From Mycobacterium sp. E2479 (GTDB lineage Bacteria > Actinomycetota > Actinomycetes > Mycobacteriales > Mycobacteriaceae), in assembly GCF_001667925.1 (NCBI RefSeq), contig NZ_LZJR01000151.1:1-63256 (forward strand): 63,256 bases of DNA, in the 5' to 3' direction. The notes under the pieces were generated by a model. The model was given only the letters and a program-made list of their open reading frames with translations. It was not told where the DNA came from and searched no databases. Positions 8,510 through 16,202 of the stretch are shown one piece after another. The first letter of the stretch is position 1; every line of letters starts with the position of its first letter. Position numbers and translations under genes: made by a program.

Positions 8510-9549
8510 CGGCCCGGACCCGATCGCCCGCTGCTTCCCCTCGCCGCTGCGCGGCGCGCATCGTCCCCGGGCACCTCGAGCAGGTTGAGAAGGTCCCATT
8601 CCGTCTCGCAGACGCGACGACCGATCGTCGCCAGCTCGACCGAACGGTTTTGCCCGCTCAGGTGCCGTTCCGCTTGGAAGCGGCAGATGACACCCCAGCG
8701 CAAGGTAGCGAGCACCAGCCACCAGTGAAACGCCACGCGGTCGACCGTAGTCGCGCTGGCTTGTTCGTAGGCTCGCAGGAAGCTTTCGATGCTGCCCAGG
8801 CCGCCGGCCCCCAGGCTGGCCGGTGCGCCGAATCGCCAGGCCCGGATGCAGAACCATGCCAGGTCTTCGTACGCCTCCCCGACGTGTACCAGCTCCCAGT
8901 CCAGCACCGCGGCAAGGTTCGACCCGTCGACAATAAGGTTGCCCATCCGAAAGTCGCCGTGTACCAACACCGCCGGCGACGGCTCGGGACGGTGAGCGGC
9001 CAGCCAGCGAAATCCCCATTCGAAAGTTGCGGTGGTGTCGCCCATGTCGTCGAGGCGTTGACGCCATTCGGCAAGTTGGTCTTCGTGGGTCAGGCCTAAG
9101 ACGTCCGTGTCGGCGCGGTGAATGGCGGCCACCGCCTGCGCGCACTGCTGCAGCAACCGGGTGCGGGATCCGTCGGCGCCCTCGAGTTGGCGCTGGATGC
9201 GCCGCACGATGGTCTCGCCCTCGATCTCGTCACAGATCAGGAAGGGATTACCCAGTGCGGCGGGCGAATTGTCGGCGATCAACACGTGCGGGACCGGCGC
9301 GCCCGCTGCCGCCGCGGCGGCCTGCGTCCTGGCCTCGAGTTCCATGCCGGCATGTACATCATCGGGAGGGCCGGTGCGCAGGATCAGCGCACGACGCCGC
9401 GCGTCGGTGACCGCCTCGAACGCCCAGGTGGTCCTGCTGGCGCCACCGGTCAACGCCCGTAGGTTCTCCACCGCGGTGTCGGCGCCGATGGCACCCGTGA
9501 GCACCTTGGCCAGCTTGGTGCCCAGTTTCGCAGACTCGACGCTGTCCAT
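8506..9549 (-). CDS. APH-family phosphotransferase, LvaA-like 4-hydroxyacyl-CoA kinase
   Basis: A 347-residue aminoglycoside-phosphotransferase-fold kinase. The catalytic loop HGDFRMGN is at 197-204 (base Asp199) and the metal-binding DWE at 217-219. Start ATG 9549 overlaps the acyl-CoA dehydrogenase stop; earlier in-frame starts are antisense to that gene. Kinases of this clade next to, or fused with, acyl-CoA dehydrogenases (LvaA of P. putida, human ACAD10/11) phosphorylate the 4-hydroxy group of acyl-CoAs, so this is more likely a catabolic than a drug-modifying enzyme. The assignment rests on family and the kinase/DUF6285/dehydrogenase trio. Confidence 0.85.
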   Translation of the reverse strand: MDSVESAKLGTKLAKVLTGAIGADTAVENLRALTGGASRTTWAFEAVTDARRRALILRTGPPDDVHAGMELEARTQAAAAAAGAPVPHVLIADNSPAALGNPFLICDEIEGETIVRRIQRQLEGADGSRTRLLQQCAQAVAAIHRADTDVLGLTHEDQLAEWRQRLDDMGDTTATFEWGFRWLAAHRPEPSPAVLVHGDFRMGNLIVDGSNLAAVLDWELVHVGEAYEDLAWFCIRAWRFGAPASLGAGGLGSIESFLRAYEQASATTVDRVAFHWWLVLATLRWGVICRFQAERHLSGQNRSVELATIGRRVCETEWDLLNLLEVPGDDARRAAARGSSGRSGPGR

Positions 9550-10787
9550 CACTTCTTGCCGAATTTGAACAGGCGTTGGGCCACCCGGCGAATTTGAATT
9601 TCCTCCGCGCCCTCGGTGATCCGGTAGCGACGATGATGGCGGTAGATGTGTTCGAACTGCTCGTGGCGGCTGTAGCCGAGGCCGCCGTAAACCTGCATCG
9701 CGCGGTCGGCGGCGTCGCAGACCAGCCGGTTGGCGCGGTAGTTCGCCATCGAAACCTTGTCGGAGACCTCCATATGGTGGTCGCGGTCCAGATGCCACGC
9801 GGCGTACTGCACCAGCAGCCGCACCATCTGCGCTTCGGTCTGCAGCTCGGCCAGCGGCCACTGCACGGCCTGGTTGACCGACAGGGGCTTGCCGAACACC
9901 TTTCGGCCGGCGGCGTATTGGGCGGCGCGGTCGATGCAATACTGCGCCGCGCCCAGGCTGCTCGCAGCCTGCCGAATCCGGTTCTCGTGCAAGAAGGTTT
10001 GCGCTACCTCCAGCCCGCTGTCCACCTCGCCGAGGACCGCGTCGGCGGGGATCCGAACATCGGTCAGCTCGACTTCGCCGTGGTCCGTGGGCATGTTGAA
10101 GGTCCACCAATAGTAGGGAACGTCGAATCCGGGCGAATCGGTCGGCACCAGGAACGCGGTGATGCCCCGGGCGGCCCCCGGCTCGCCGGAGGTGCGTGCG
10201 AAGACCAGGTCGTGGGTGGCGCGGTGCACGCCGGTGTTGAACCGCTTGGAGCCGTTGATCACCCAGCCGTCACCGTCGCGTTCCGCGTGCGTCTCCAGCC
10301 ACGTCGCATCCGATCCGTGTTGCGGCTCGGTCAGGCCGAACGCCATGGACCGTTCCCCGGTGATCAACGCCTCTGACCACTCTTTGCGTTGCTTCTCGGT
10401 GCCGAAGCGCTCCATCATGATCACCTGCGGGAAGTTTCCGACGATCGACGATTCGTTCTGCAGGTCGTTGTGTAAGCCAAGGCCCTTGTGCGCCAGGTGT
10501 TCCCGGATTACTGCCATGTCGACGTTGGTGCCGTCGCGGCCGCCCAGTGAGGCCGGCAACCCGTAGCGCAGCCAGCCGGCCTCATCGGCTCGCCTACGCA
10601 TCTCGGAAAGCAGGTCTTCCCACTCGCGCGTCGGGATCCCGTCGTTGTCCCAATCGGTGCGCGCATGCTCGCGACGCTGATCGAAGTACTGCATGTTCTC
10701 GCGTTCTAGCGGCTTGATCTCGACCTCGATGAATTCATCAATCTCGGCGAGCACGCCGGGAAGGTGCTCTGGCAGAGTGAAATCCAC
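9549..10787 (-). CDS. Acyl-CoA dehydrogenase family protein, LvaC-like
   Basis: A 412-residue flavoprotein with the acyl-CoA dehydrogenase fold: FAD-binding segment FGLTEPQHGSDATW near 150, middle beta domain, and C-terminal YGGLGYSRHEQFEHIYRHHR followed by ITEGAEEIQ, where the Glu of TEG sits at the usual catalytic-base position. In the lva-type pathway such a protein converts phosphorylated 4-hydroxyacyl-CoA to enoyl-CoA instead of carrying out simple dehydrogenation. It is followed, with a one-base stop/start overlap, by the kinase. Normal FadE activity on an unknown acyl-CoA remains possible. Confidence 0.85.
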   Translation of the reverse strand: MDFTLPEHLPGVLAEIDEFIEVEIKPLERENMQYFDQRREHARTDWDNDGIPTREWEDLLSEMRRRADEAGWLRYGLPASLGGRDGTNVDMAVIREHLAHKGLGLHNDLQNESSIVGNFPQVIMMERFGTEKQRKEWSEALITGERSMAFGLTEPQHGSDATWLETHAERDGDGWVINGSKRFNTGVHRATHDLVFARTSGEPGAARGITAFLVPTDSPGFDVPYYWWTFNMPTDHGEVELTDVRIPADAVLGEVDSGLEVAQTFLHENRIRQAASSLGAAQYCIDRAAQYAAGRKVFGKPLSVNQAVQWPLAELQTEAQMVRLLVQYAAWHLDRDHHMEVSDKVSMANYRANRLVCDAADRAMQVYGGLGYSRHEQFEHIYRHHRRYRITEGAEEIQIRRVAQRLFKFGKK

Positions 10788-10795
10788 GTCTTCTC

Positions 10796-11440
10796 CTAAG
10801 GTCTCGTGAGGCCGCCGTACAGGGTTTTCTTCCAGACCGTCGATAAGGTTGCAATGGCGTCTTCATCGCTGATGTTCAGGCCGAGGCCCGTGGGGCCGGA
10901 CGGTCCGACGAACACGGTAGTGAAGCTCTCGAACAGCAACGCGATGGCCGCCGCGATGTGCTCGGGGTGCAGCTCGGCGCCGTAACCCTGCTCCTGTGCC
11001 CGGCGCACCGAAGCCGCCACGAGATCCATTCCGAACCGCCGGAATTCGTTCTGCACCGCCGCGAAGCGCTGTTGGGTGGCGGCCAGCTGGGCCACGGCGA
11101 TCATGATGCCGATGTTCTGCTTGAACAGGTTCCAGTAGCCGGTGACCACCGAGGTGAAGAACGCGTCGTCATCGGGGGAGTCCGGCAGGTGAACGCTCAA
11201 TCCGGACGGCGCCACCACCTCGTGCAGGAACGACTCCGCGAGGGCGGCCAGCAAGTCTTCCTTGTCGGTGAAGTACCGGTAGAACACCGCCGGCGATTTT
11301 CCCGCCGCCGACGTGATGTCGGCCAGGGTCGTGCCGTGAAAGCCCCGTTCGGCGAACAGTTTCCGGGCGGCCTGCTCGATGGCCTGCCTGGTCTGGCGGC
11401 CTTTGGCGGTCAGCTCGCGGTTCGCCTCCGGGGCCGACAT
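10796..11440 (-). CDS. TetR-family transcriptional regulator
   Basis: A 214-residue one-domain-plus-ligand-pocket repressor. The N-terminal helix-turn-helix reads TLADITSAAGKSPAVFYRYF (about 39-58). The gene overlaps the HMG-CoA lyase-like gene at its start (ATG 11440) and precedes the dehydrogenase by 8 bases, so it is part of the operon it probably controls. A candidate operator is the inverted repeat at 15969-15986 upstream of the operon's first gene. The ligand is likely a CoA ester or a pathway intermediate, by analogy. Confidence 0.9.
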   Translation of the reverse strand: MSAPEANRELTAKGRQTRQAIEQAARKLFAERGFHGTTLADITSAAGKSPAVFYRYFTDKEDLLAALAESFLHEVVAPSGLSVHLPDSPDDDAFFTSVVTGYWNLFKQNIGIMIAVAQLAATQQRFAAVQNEFRRFGMDLVAASVRRAQEQGYGAELHPEHIAAAIALLFESFTTVFVGPSGPTGLGLNISDEDAIATLSTVWKKTLYGGLTRP

Positions 11441-12333
11441 CAGTTCCGCATCCGGTCACCGGCGCGCAACAGGGCGCTCGGCAGATCGTGCCCCACCAGC
11501 GACTTCGCCACCTTGGCCGCGGCGATGGTGGCCTGCAGGTCGACGTCCACGTCGAAGCCGCTGTCGGCGAGGAGGTAGACGAGATCCTCGGTGGCGATGT
11601 TGCCGGTGGCCCCGGGGGCAAAGGGGCAGCCGCCGAGGCCGCCGACCGACGCGTCCAGCCGGCTCACGCCGGAGCTGACCGCGGCGTAGGCGCTGGCCAG
11701 CCCGGAGCCCCGGGTGTTGTGGAAATGCCCGCCCAGCGGCAGGTCGCCCAGAACCGGACGCAGTTGTGCGATCAGCGAACTCACCCGTCCCGGGGTGGTG
11801 GTGCCGATGGTGTCGGCAATCGACAGGCGGTCGGCGCCCCGGTCGCGGGCGGCCGCGGCGATCTCGAGCACCCGCTGCGGCGGGGTGGGGCCTTCGAACG
11901 GTGAGTCCCAGGCGGTGGCGATGATGACCTCGACGGCGACGTTGCTGTCGTGTGCGATCGCAACGATCTCGTCGATCTGGTTGGTGGCCTCGGCGCTGGT
12001 GCGCCCGACGTTCGCCTTGCTGAAGGTGTCGTCGGCGGCCACCACGTACTCGATGGAGCGCAACCCCGCGGCGACGGCCCGCTTGGCTCCATTGGGACTT
12101 GCCACCAAGGCCGAGAATTCGATGTCAGGGTAGTCATGCAGATGGGCGGCGAGCTCGGCGGCATCTGCCATCGACGGCACCTTCGTCGGGGAGACGAATG
12201 CGGTGACCTCGACCTCGCGCACCCCGGTGGCCGCCACCGCGGCCAGCAGTTCGAGCTTGGCGGACAACGGGATCGGCGTTTCGATCTGCAGACCGTCGCG
12301 CAGTGCCACTTCTCGAATCTCAACGTGTGTCAT
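11440..12333 (-). CDS. Hydroxymethylglutaryl-CoA lyase-like enzyme
   Basis: A 297-residue TIM-barrel lyase of the HMG-CoA lyase/isopropylmalate synthase (DRE-TIM) group. The metal and catalytic motifs are LRDGLQ (10-16 region), GGHFHNTRG and the active-site loop GGCPFAPGATGNIATED with its Cys. It would cleave a 3-hydroxy-3-methylacyl-CoA to acetyl-CoA plus a keto acid. It starts at ATG 12333, which lies inside the MIRU-like element, with an AGGAG-type site. Its location with a CoA-transferase and the lva-like trio suggests work on a branched hydroxyacyl-CoA; the exact substrate is not known. Confidence 0.88.
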   Translation of the reverse strand: MTHVEIREVALRDGLQIETPIPLSAKLELLAAVAATGVREVEVTAFVSPTKVPSMADAAELAAHLHDYPDIEFSALVASPNGAKRAVAAGLRSIEYVVAADDTFSKANVGRTSAEATNQIDEIVAIAHDSNVAVEVIIATAWDSPFEGPTPPQRVLEIAAAARDRGADRLSIADTIGTTTPGRVSSLIAQLRPVLGDLPLGGHFHNTRGSGLASAYAAVSSGVSRLDASVGGLGGCPFAPGATGNIATEDLVYLLADSGFDVDVDLQATIAAAKVAKSLVGHDLPSALLRAGDRMRN

Positions 12334-12383
12334 TGGAGCCGCTCCTGTCCGCTGCGCTCTGCATCGTCGTCGCCGCGTGTCAT
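12330..12383 (-). repeat. MIRU-like intergenic element encoding a 17-residue mini-ORF
   Basis: Between the CoA-transferase and the lyase lies an element whose own ATG (12383-12381) overlaps the upstream TGA and whose TGA (12332-12330) overlaps the lyase ATG. It reads MTRGDDDAERSGQERLQ. The core GATGCAGAGCGCAGCG resembles the mycobacterial interspersed repetitive units I recall from the senX3-regX3 region. The element contains the lyase Shine-Dalgarno. It is closely similar to the element at 14783-14839. Confidence 0.82.
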
Positions 12384-13585
12384 AGCACTTCCTCGGCGCG
12401 CAGCTGCTCGAGCTCCTCGGCGGTCTTGCCCAGCAGCCCGATGTAGACGTCGTCGTTGTGCTGTCCCGGGCGCGCCGGGCCCGCGTTGCGGACTCGTCCC
12501 GGCGATTCCGAAAGCACCGGCACGATGCCCGGCCCCAACACGTTGCGCTGCACCCGCTCGTCGTAATGCTCCACCAGCATGCCGCGGGCCCGCAGCTGCG
12601 GGTCGGTGACCACCTCGGCAACCGTGTTGATCGGTCCGGCGATCACCCCTGCGGCGGAGAGGGTTTCGATGATCTCACCGGGCCGGCGTTGCGCGGCCCA
12701 CGCCCCGATGATGTTGTCGAGTTCGTCTTGGTTGCGGCCCCGGGCGACGTGTGTGGCGAACCGGTCGTCGGTGGCGAGCTCCGGGCGGCCCATCGCCTTG
12801 CACAGCCGGGCGAAGACGGTGTCCTGGTTTGCGGCGATCACCACCCACGAGCCGTCGGCGCTGCGGTAGATGTTGGACGGGGCGATGCCCTCCAGGCGGG
12901 TGCCCGAGGGTCCGCGGACCACCCCGCCGACGTCGTAGTCGGGAATCGTGGACTCCTGTACGGCCAAACAAGATTCGGTCAGCGCGACGTCGACCACCTG
13001 ACCGCGCCCCGTGACGCCGCGTCGGTACAGCGCGGCCAGCGCACCCTGCGCGCCGAACATCCCGGCCAGGCTGTCACCGAGCGAGAGCGCCAGCCGGGGC
13101 GGCGGGCCACCGGGAAAACCGTTGAGGTGCCGCAGCCCGCTGGCCGCTTCGGCGACCGAGGCGTAACCGGCCTTGGTGGCGTCGGGCCCGGTCTGCCCGT
13201 AACCGGACACCCGGACCAGAATGATGCCCGGATTGCATTCGCTGAGCACGTCGTAGCCCAGGTGCCACTTTTCCAGGGTGCCCGGTCGGAAGTTCTCCAC
13301 CACGATGTCGGATCTCTCGACGAGGTCGCAGAACAGTTCGCGGCCGCGGGGGTGGCGCAGGTCCAGGGTGATCGCCTTCTTGTTGCGCGCGTGCACCGTC
13401 CAGAAGACGTGCTGGCCGTCGAGTTCGGCTTGACCCCAGGTGCGTAGGGGGTCCGGCGCTCTGGGCAGTTCCACCTTGATGACGTCGGCGCCCATGTCGC
13501 CGAGCAGACGGCCCGCGAAGGGCCCGGCGATCAGGGTGCCCAGTTCGAGCACCCGAACGCCGTCCAGCGGGCCGGCTGGTGTCAT
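12380..13585 (-). CDS. CaiB/BaiF family (class III) CoA-transferase
   Basis: A 401-residue class III CoA-transferase, which moves CoA between carboxylic acids. The family opening GPLDGVRVLELGTLIAGPFA, the interlocked-dimer segment VENFRPG (about 100) and the catalytic region ALSLGDSLAG with the conserved Asp are present. ATG 13585 begins just 4 bases after the hydrolase stop, and its own stop overlaps the MIRU-like mini-ORF start. It probably activates the operon's substrate to a CoA ester. Confidence 0.92.
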   Translation of the reverse strand: MTPAGPLDGVRVLELGTLIAGPFAGRLLGDMGADVIKVELPRAPDPLRTWGQAELDGQHVFWTVHARNKKAITLDLRHPRGRELFCDLVERSDIVVENFRPGTLEKWHLGYDVLSECNPGIILVRVSGYGQTGPDATKAGYASVAEAASGLRHLNGFPGGPPPRLALSLGDSLAGMFGAQGALAALYRRGVTGRGQVVDVALTESCLAVQESTIPDYDVGGVVRGPSGTRLEGIAPSNIYRSADGSWVVIAANQDTVFARLCKAMGRPELATDDRFATHVARGRNQDELDNIIGAWAAQRRPGEIIETLSAAGVIAGPINTVAEVVTDPQLRARGMLVEHYDERVQRNVLGPGIVPVLSESPGRVRNAGPARPGQHNDDVYIGLLGKTAEELEQLRAEEVL

Positions 13586-13589
13586 GCGC

Positions 13590-14786
13590 TCATCCTTGAC
13601 TCGCGAAATCGTGTCGCACCAGCCAGTCGGTGACGATGGTGACGGCGGTCCGCAGCGCGTCGCGCTGGTCGGGTCCTGCGTAATAGTGTGTGGCGCCCGG
13701 GATTTCGTGCATCTCCTTGTCCTCGTGTCCGATCGCCTGAAACAGCCGCCGGGTGTGGCTGGGCGTGCAGGCGTCATCCGCCAGGTTACCGATCACCAGC
13801 GCGGGAATCGCGATGTCGGGCCCGCAGGTCAACGCGTCGCCTCTGGCGTCGTCGTAGCTCCATTGCGAAAGCCAGCCGCGCAGGGTGGAGAACCGGGCCA
13901 GCCCGACGGGGCCCATGTTCACCACCCGAGGATCCCCCAGGTAGCAGGTGCCGGGCGCCCGCTCGTTGGGATCGACGGTCGGGTCCAGCCAGCGCGGGTC
14001 GGCCATGGTGCCGTGCACGACGAAGCCGAACTCGTCATCGGGGCGGCCGGCGGCTGCCAACTCGGCCAGCTTGTCCTTGACCCATGCGGTGATGCGCCGG
14101 TTACGGTCGATCTGCGCCTGCCGGTAACGGTCCAGGAATTCTTGGCTATAAGGCGGCTGATTGGGGTTGTCGGGGTTGTAGAGGTCCAGCTCGGGATCGC
14201 GTTTGGTGGGGTCGGCTTCGTCGAGGATCGATGCGTCCAGCCATTCGGTCAGCGTGCCGTGCCGGCTGATGTGCGCGGCAAGCAGCATGATGCCGTCGGC
14301 GACGGGCAGGTCGAGTTTGGTCAGGTCGGGGCCGTCGCCGGTCGGGCTGGATGTGATGGTCGGCTTCTGTGCCTGTTGCTGGTAGAACACCGACAGCGAA
14401 CCGCCGCCACTCCATCCGGCCAGCACCACCTTCTGGTAGCCGAGCCGCTTCTTGGCGTCCTTGATGCACTCGCCGAGATCTTCGACGACCTTCTCCATCA
14501 GCAGCGCCGAATCCGTGCCACGGAACCGACTGTTGCAGTAGATGACGTGGTGGCCGGCCCGCGCAAGCGCGTTGATCATCGGCAGGTAGGCACCGCCGCC
14601 GATGGGATGCATGAACACCAGCACGGTGTCCGACGGCCTGTCCTTGGGCTTGAGCAGGTAGCTTTCCAGGACGGTGATCTCGGCCAGGCCGCCGTAGACG
14701 TCTCGTACTCCGGAGTTGTTCTGAAAGGCAACGAGATAGGGGATCCGGTCGTACTCGAACTTCCTGGGTTTCACGGCGGTGGTCAT
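13590..14786 (-). CDS. Alpha/beta hydrolase-fold protein
   Basis: A 398-residue protein with an alpha/beta hydrolase core: oxyanion-loop region VFMHPIGGG near 58, nucleophile elbow GWSGGGS near 124, and a late DDACTPSHTRRLF plus GATHYY segment supplying likely Asp and His. A large insertion of about 100 residues separates the elbow from the C-terminal part. The start at ATG 14786 has AAGGAG eight bases upstream within the MIRU-like element; a GTG nine bases earlier is less likely. The substrate is not evident; hydrolysis of an ester, lactone or thioester in the same pathway is plausible. Confidence 0.82.
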   Translation of the reverse strand: MTTAVKPRKFEYDRIPYLVAFQNNSGVRDVYGGLAEITVLESYLLKPKDRPSDTVLVFMHPIGGGAYLPMINALARAGHHVIYCNSRFRGTDSALLMEKVVEDLGECIKDAKKRLGYQKVVLAGWSGGGSLSVFYQQQAQKPTITSSPTGDGPDLTKLDLPVADGIMLLAAHISRHGTLTEWLDASILDEADPTKRDPELDLYNPDNPNQPPYSQEFLDRYRQAQIDRNRRITAWVKDKLAELAAAGRPDDEFGFVVHGTMADPRWLDPTVDPNERAPGTCYLGDPRVVNMGPVGLARFSTLRGWLSQWSYDDARGDALTCGPDIAIPALVIGNLADDACTPSHTRRLFQAIGHEDKEMHEIPGATHYYAGPDQRDALRTAVTIVTDWLVRHDFASQG

Positions 14787-14839
14787 CGACGCCACTCCTT
14801 TTCATCGCTGCGTTTCGCATCGTTGCCGGCGTGTGTCAT
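14783..14839 (-). repeat. MIRU-like intergenic element encoding an 18-residue mini-ORF
   Basis: This second element has the same design as that at 12330-12383. Its ATG at 14839 overlaps the dioxygenase stop (TGATG), it reads MTHAGNDAKRSDEKEWRR, and its TGA overlaps the hydrolase ATG at 14786. It shares ATGACAC and GATGC...CGCAGCG blocks with the first, and carries the AAGGAG site of the next gene. Confidence 0.8.
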
Positions 14840-15927
14840 CAACGTTGTCCTAGGTCGTGGGCCAATACCTCGGCCGACGGAATCAGCCGCCGGCGTGTGT
14901 CGATGGCGATTACCTGCCAGTCGACGCGGGAGTAGTCACCGAATTTGCGGCGCGCCCGTTCACGGGCCTTCTCCGGTGCGCCGTGATGAACCCCTTGCGG
15001 CGCATGGGAAATCAGGCCAGGTGGCATCGGGATGCCGTACAGCGAACCGCCGTGGAAGAAGGCGATCTCGTCGTAGTCGACGTTGCGGTGATACCACGGT
15101 GTGCGTTCGGTGCCGGGAATTCCTTCGGCGGGCTTGGGCAGGAAGTTCATCACGTAGACACCGGTGGCCTGCATGAACAGGTGCACCGTCGGCGGCAGGT
15201 GGACACTGTCGGACGTGACCACGTTGTAGTCGGCGATGTTGAAGGTGAACGCGAAGTTGTCCCCGCGCCAGCCTTCGACGTCGAGCGGATTGTGTTGATA
15301 GAGCAGCGTTGTCGGGCCGCCTTCGTGGACGAGCCGGACCTCGAATTCGCCGTCGGACTCGTCGGCCGGCGCCGGCTCGGGGATGACGGCCTGCGACGGG
15401 TCGAAGGGGAAGTGGCGGCCCAGGGCACCGGGCGGTGGCACCCTAAACTCGTCGGTGGCCTCGATCATCAGCATCGTCGTCGCGCTGTCGGGCAGCTGGC
15501 GCCAGGTGCATGCCTTCGGGATGTACAGCCAGTCGCCCTCCCGGTAGCGCAGGGGCCCGAATTCCGTCTCGGCCAGACCGCTGCCCTGGTGGACGAAGCA
15601 CAGCAGGTCGCCGTCGACATGACGGATGAAGAACGGCATCGGCTCGTGACGACGGCTCAACAGAATTCGACAGTCATCGTTGCTGAACATCAGCAACGGA
15701 CCACCGTCAGCGTCGGTGGCATCGCTGGGCTTGAGCTCGCTGGACAGCACGTCGATGGGGCGCAGCGGGCCGATCGCCCGATACGCGGTGGGGTCGTGAC
15801 GCCGGTACAGGTTGGCGGTGCGGCCGGTGAACCCGCCGCGGCCCAGCTCGTCGTCCTTGAGGCCGTCGAGGTCGGCGTGCAGGCGGCGCGGTGTTCGTCC
15901 TTTTCGCAGGTGCACAAAGGATTCCAT
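14839..15927 (-). CDS. Homogentisate 1,2-dioxygenase-like enzyme
   Basis: A 362-residue cupin-type ring-cleavage dioxygenase of the homogentisate family. The C-terminal iron-site region WYHRNVDYDEIAFF provides a His and acidic ligand, and SHAPQGVHHGAPE provides the second His. The protein is shorter than the roughly 440 residues of classical HmgA and may act on a related ring. ATG 15927 has GGAGGAG seven bases upstream. It is the first gene of the operon running to about 8171. No maleylacetoacetate isomerase or fumarylacetoacetase is seen nearby, so homogentisate itself is not assured. Confidence 0.82.
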   Translation of the reverse strand: MESFVHLRKGRTPRRLHADLDGLKDDELGRGGFTGRTANLYRRHDPTAYRAIGPLRPIDVLSSELKPSDATDADGGPLLMFSNDDCRILLSRRHEPMPFFIRHVDGDLLCFVHQGSGLAETEFGPLRYREGDWLYIPKACTWRQLPDSATTMLMIEATDEFRVPPPGALGRHFPFDPSQAVIPEPAPADESDGEFEVRLVHEGGPTTLLYQHNPLDVEGWRGDNFAFTFNIADYNVVTSDSVHLPPTVHLFMQATGVYVMNFLPKPAEGIPGTERTPWYHRNVDYDEIAFFHGGSLYGIPMPPGLISHAPQGVHHGAPEKARERARRKFGDYSRVDWQVIAIDTRRRLIPSAEVLAHDLGQR

Positions 15928-15968
15928 TGGACGGCTCCTCCGAGGGGGACCAGTAGCATTGCAAAACT

Positions 15969-15986
15969 GAAAGTGACATTACTTTC
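15969..15986. promoter_or_regulatory. Candidate operator, inverted repeat GAAAGT-N6-ACTTTC
   Basis: A perfect 6-bp inverted repeat with a 6-bp spacer lies about 40-60 bases upstream of the dioxygenase start in an unusually AT-rich patch. The position and symmetry fit a repressor site, perhaps for the operon's own TetR protein at 10796-11440. This is inferred only from sequence. Confidence 0.45.
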
Positions 15987-16202
15987 TCTTTTTGGCTCGC
16001 ACAAGGGTGGCCACTTTGCGCCACCGGCACACGCCGTCACAATCGCCACAGGCGCCTCAGGCGGAGACGATATGTTTTGCGCCCACCTCACAGCGACAAC
16101 GCCAGCGGGGGCGAAACCGGCGGACGGTGTCGCTATGAGGTCGGCAAACATTCGATTGCCCCACGACGAAACTGCTGTGGCGGATGGTGCCAAACGCGGC
16201 GG

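Noticed and set aside
8506..9549. Aminoglycoside resistance gene
   Set aside because: The APH fold is shared, but the context (acyl-CoA dehydrogenase, DUF6285) points to acyl-CoA kinases, not antibiotic modification.
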